A DNA stretch of 64,000 bases, taken from Paenibacillus terricola (lineage in GTDB: Bacteria > Bacillota > Bacilli > Paenibacillales > Paenibacillaceae). Shown one piece after another: positions 63,179-64,000 of this stretch; position 1 is the stretch's first letter, and each line of letters starts with the position of its first letter. Under the pieces are notes generated by a model. The model was not told where the DNA came from and did no database searches. It saw nothing but the letters and a program-made list of their open reading frames with translations. The position numbers were made by a program, and so were the translations under genes. The stretch is from positions 1,426,001-1,490,000 of the forward strand of contig NZ_JACXZA010000001.1 in NCBI RefSeq assembly GCF_014779765.1, written 5' to 3'.

Positions 63179-64000
63179 TTACCCGTTTCCGTATTGAGCG
63201 AGATATTGCGGATAAGCTCGAAGATGGATCGATTTAGCCTTGTTTTGAAATGCTTCCCGGTGCTCCGGTACCCGCTCAGCTTCGATATAATCGGCGAGTA
63301 CATCAATAACCTCATCAAGCAGCTTTGCCCGAAAATATAGCTCTAACCGTTCCAAGGTTGCCGCATCTGATCCTGTGAGATTCTTCTCCCTCCATATTGA
63401 CCATGATTCGTCATGCTTATAAGGCCATAACAATACGGAGTAATCCATTGCTGCATCGCCTTGACCCGAGATGTCGTCCCAGTCGATGATACGGAATCCG
63501 TCGCGTCCATACGCCAGAACATTATTACCGTTTAAGTCATTGTGAACCACATCAATAGCAGGCAGAAGAAATGCAGGAGTCTGCCGAACGATTGCATTCA
63601 ATCTTGCGATCTCATCTCCGAACCATGCAATCATCTCGTCCGAGACAAAATCTCTAAGTAATTCACGAGATTCTCGTATTCCTTCAAGATCCTCCGTGAG
63701 CCGATTAATGTACTCTTCCTCGAATGCGTCCGCATATGTAACCGAATTGACTGTAGGCAGCATGGAGCGGAGTTGATCGTCATGGTGGAGTTTTGCTATG
63801 GTCTCTAGTATTCTGGGCAGCACGGCTTCAGGGTTTTCAGTATTCTCAAGTGGAGTCGCATCCTTAATATATTCAAAAACAAGGCCATACGAATATCCCG
63901 GCACTACTTCGTGATCAATCGCCTGAACTAGCTTAGGCGCTGTATAGTGATCTGTTAAGTAGCTGCTGACGTCCGCCCATTGCTGAAGCCGAGCGGCTTT
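63179..64000 (-). CDS. Aminoglycoside phosphotransferase family kinase (5' end outside the window)
   Basis: 274 residues are visible; the frame is open to the right edge. The kinase core reads YSYGLVFEYIKDATPLE (hinge), IDVVHNDLNGNNVLAYG (catalytic HNDLN) and FRIIDWDDISGQGDAAMD (metal-binding DWD). This is the APH/choline-kinase fold; the first catalytic Lys lies beyond the edge. It may phosphorylate a small molecule or antibiotic. It converges with the hydrolase gene with 7 bp between the stops. Confidence 0.9.
   Translation of the reverse strand, partial: KAARLQQWADVSSYLTDHYTAPKLVQAIDHEVVPGYSYGLVFEYIKDATPLENTENPEAVLPRILETIAKLHHDDQLRSMLPTVNSVTYADAFEEEYINRLTEDLEGIRESRELLRDFVSDEMIAWFGDEIARLNAIVRQTPAFLLPAIDVVHNDLNGNNVLAYGRDGFRIIDWDDISGQGDAAMDYSVLLWPYKHDESWSIWREKNLTGSDAATLERLELYFRAKLLDEVIDVLADYIEAERVPEHREAFQNKAKSIHLRAYPQYLAQYGNG

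Overview
The window looks like chromosome of a spore-forming Firmicute of the Paenibacillaceae (Paenibacillus- or Cohnella-like). The evidence is the gene families: a copper-amine-oxidase-type 'stalk domain' protein, a GlpP antiterminator with glpK and glpD, an ECF sigma factor paired with a YCII protein, HelD, an AraNPQ-like sugar importer, many VOC, MerR and GNAT genes, and strong AGGAGG ribosome sites with frequent TTG/GTG starts. There are no rRNA or tRNA genes, no intact mobile element and no CRISPR-cas.

Layout. 1-2.9 kb: 3' end of hrpB, a palindromic repeat array, a LysE exporter, a DUF1294 protein and a stalk-domain protein. 3-8.6 kb: an arabinose-type sugar module with an AraR-like regulator facing a binding protein, two permeases and a GH43 glycosidase. 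8.7-15.4 kb: helD, a second repeat array, an AraC relic, an ECF sigma factor with an unusual C-terminal domain, and small unknown genes. 15.5-22.3 kb: stress and efflux modules (ArsR/MFS, MFS/TetR, MerR/aldo-keto reductase, N-acetyltransferase) with readable operators. 22.7-27 kb: a multi-membrane-span histidine kinase convergent with an NHLP-type RiPP precursor ending in Trp, a ComQ-like class I isoprenoid synthase and a methyltransferase. This is the most novel part of the window. 27.4-32 kb: YCII/ECF42-type sigma pair, GNAT and VOC proteins, and a broken solute-binding protein. 32-38.6 kb: M3 peptidase, an ABC transporter with a YtrA-type regulator, purC behind a ZTP riboswitch, and a frameshifted HAD gene. 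38.7-49.5 kb: accessory region with VOC proteins, a MerR regulator, decayed nucleotidyltransferase and integrase pieces, a guanine-type riboswitch before an EamA transporter, a GC-rich acetyltransferase, and many hairpin repeats. 50-57.7 kb: glpP-glpK-glpD with antitermination leaders, a nucleotidyltransferase, two methyltransferases and a P-loop kinase. 57.7-64 kb: a tiny basic protein, a Nudix gene, lipoproteins, a murE paralogue, a MarR/hydrolase pair with matching operators, and part of an APH-family kinase.

Main system. The precursor at 24750-24983 has the NHLP-type leader but lacks the usual Gly-Gly end; its short Ser/Thr-rich tail ends in Trp directly before the stop. Upstream lies an enzyme with two aspartate-rich isoprenoid-synthase motifs, the fold used by ComQ to prenylate Trp of the ComX pheromone, and a methyltransferase 27 bp before that. 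A multi-span sensor kinase sits convergently next door. I infer a possible Trp-prenylated (and maybe methylated) RiPP, perhaps a signal; this is untested.

Regulation can be read in several places: cre and operator palindromes, mirrored promoter/operator pairs, a MerR-type 19-bp-spacer promoter, two metabolite riboswitches, GlpP-type leaders and two arrays of 52-bp-period palindromes. At least five genes carry apparent frameshifts; some may be assembly errors.
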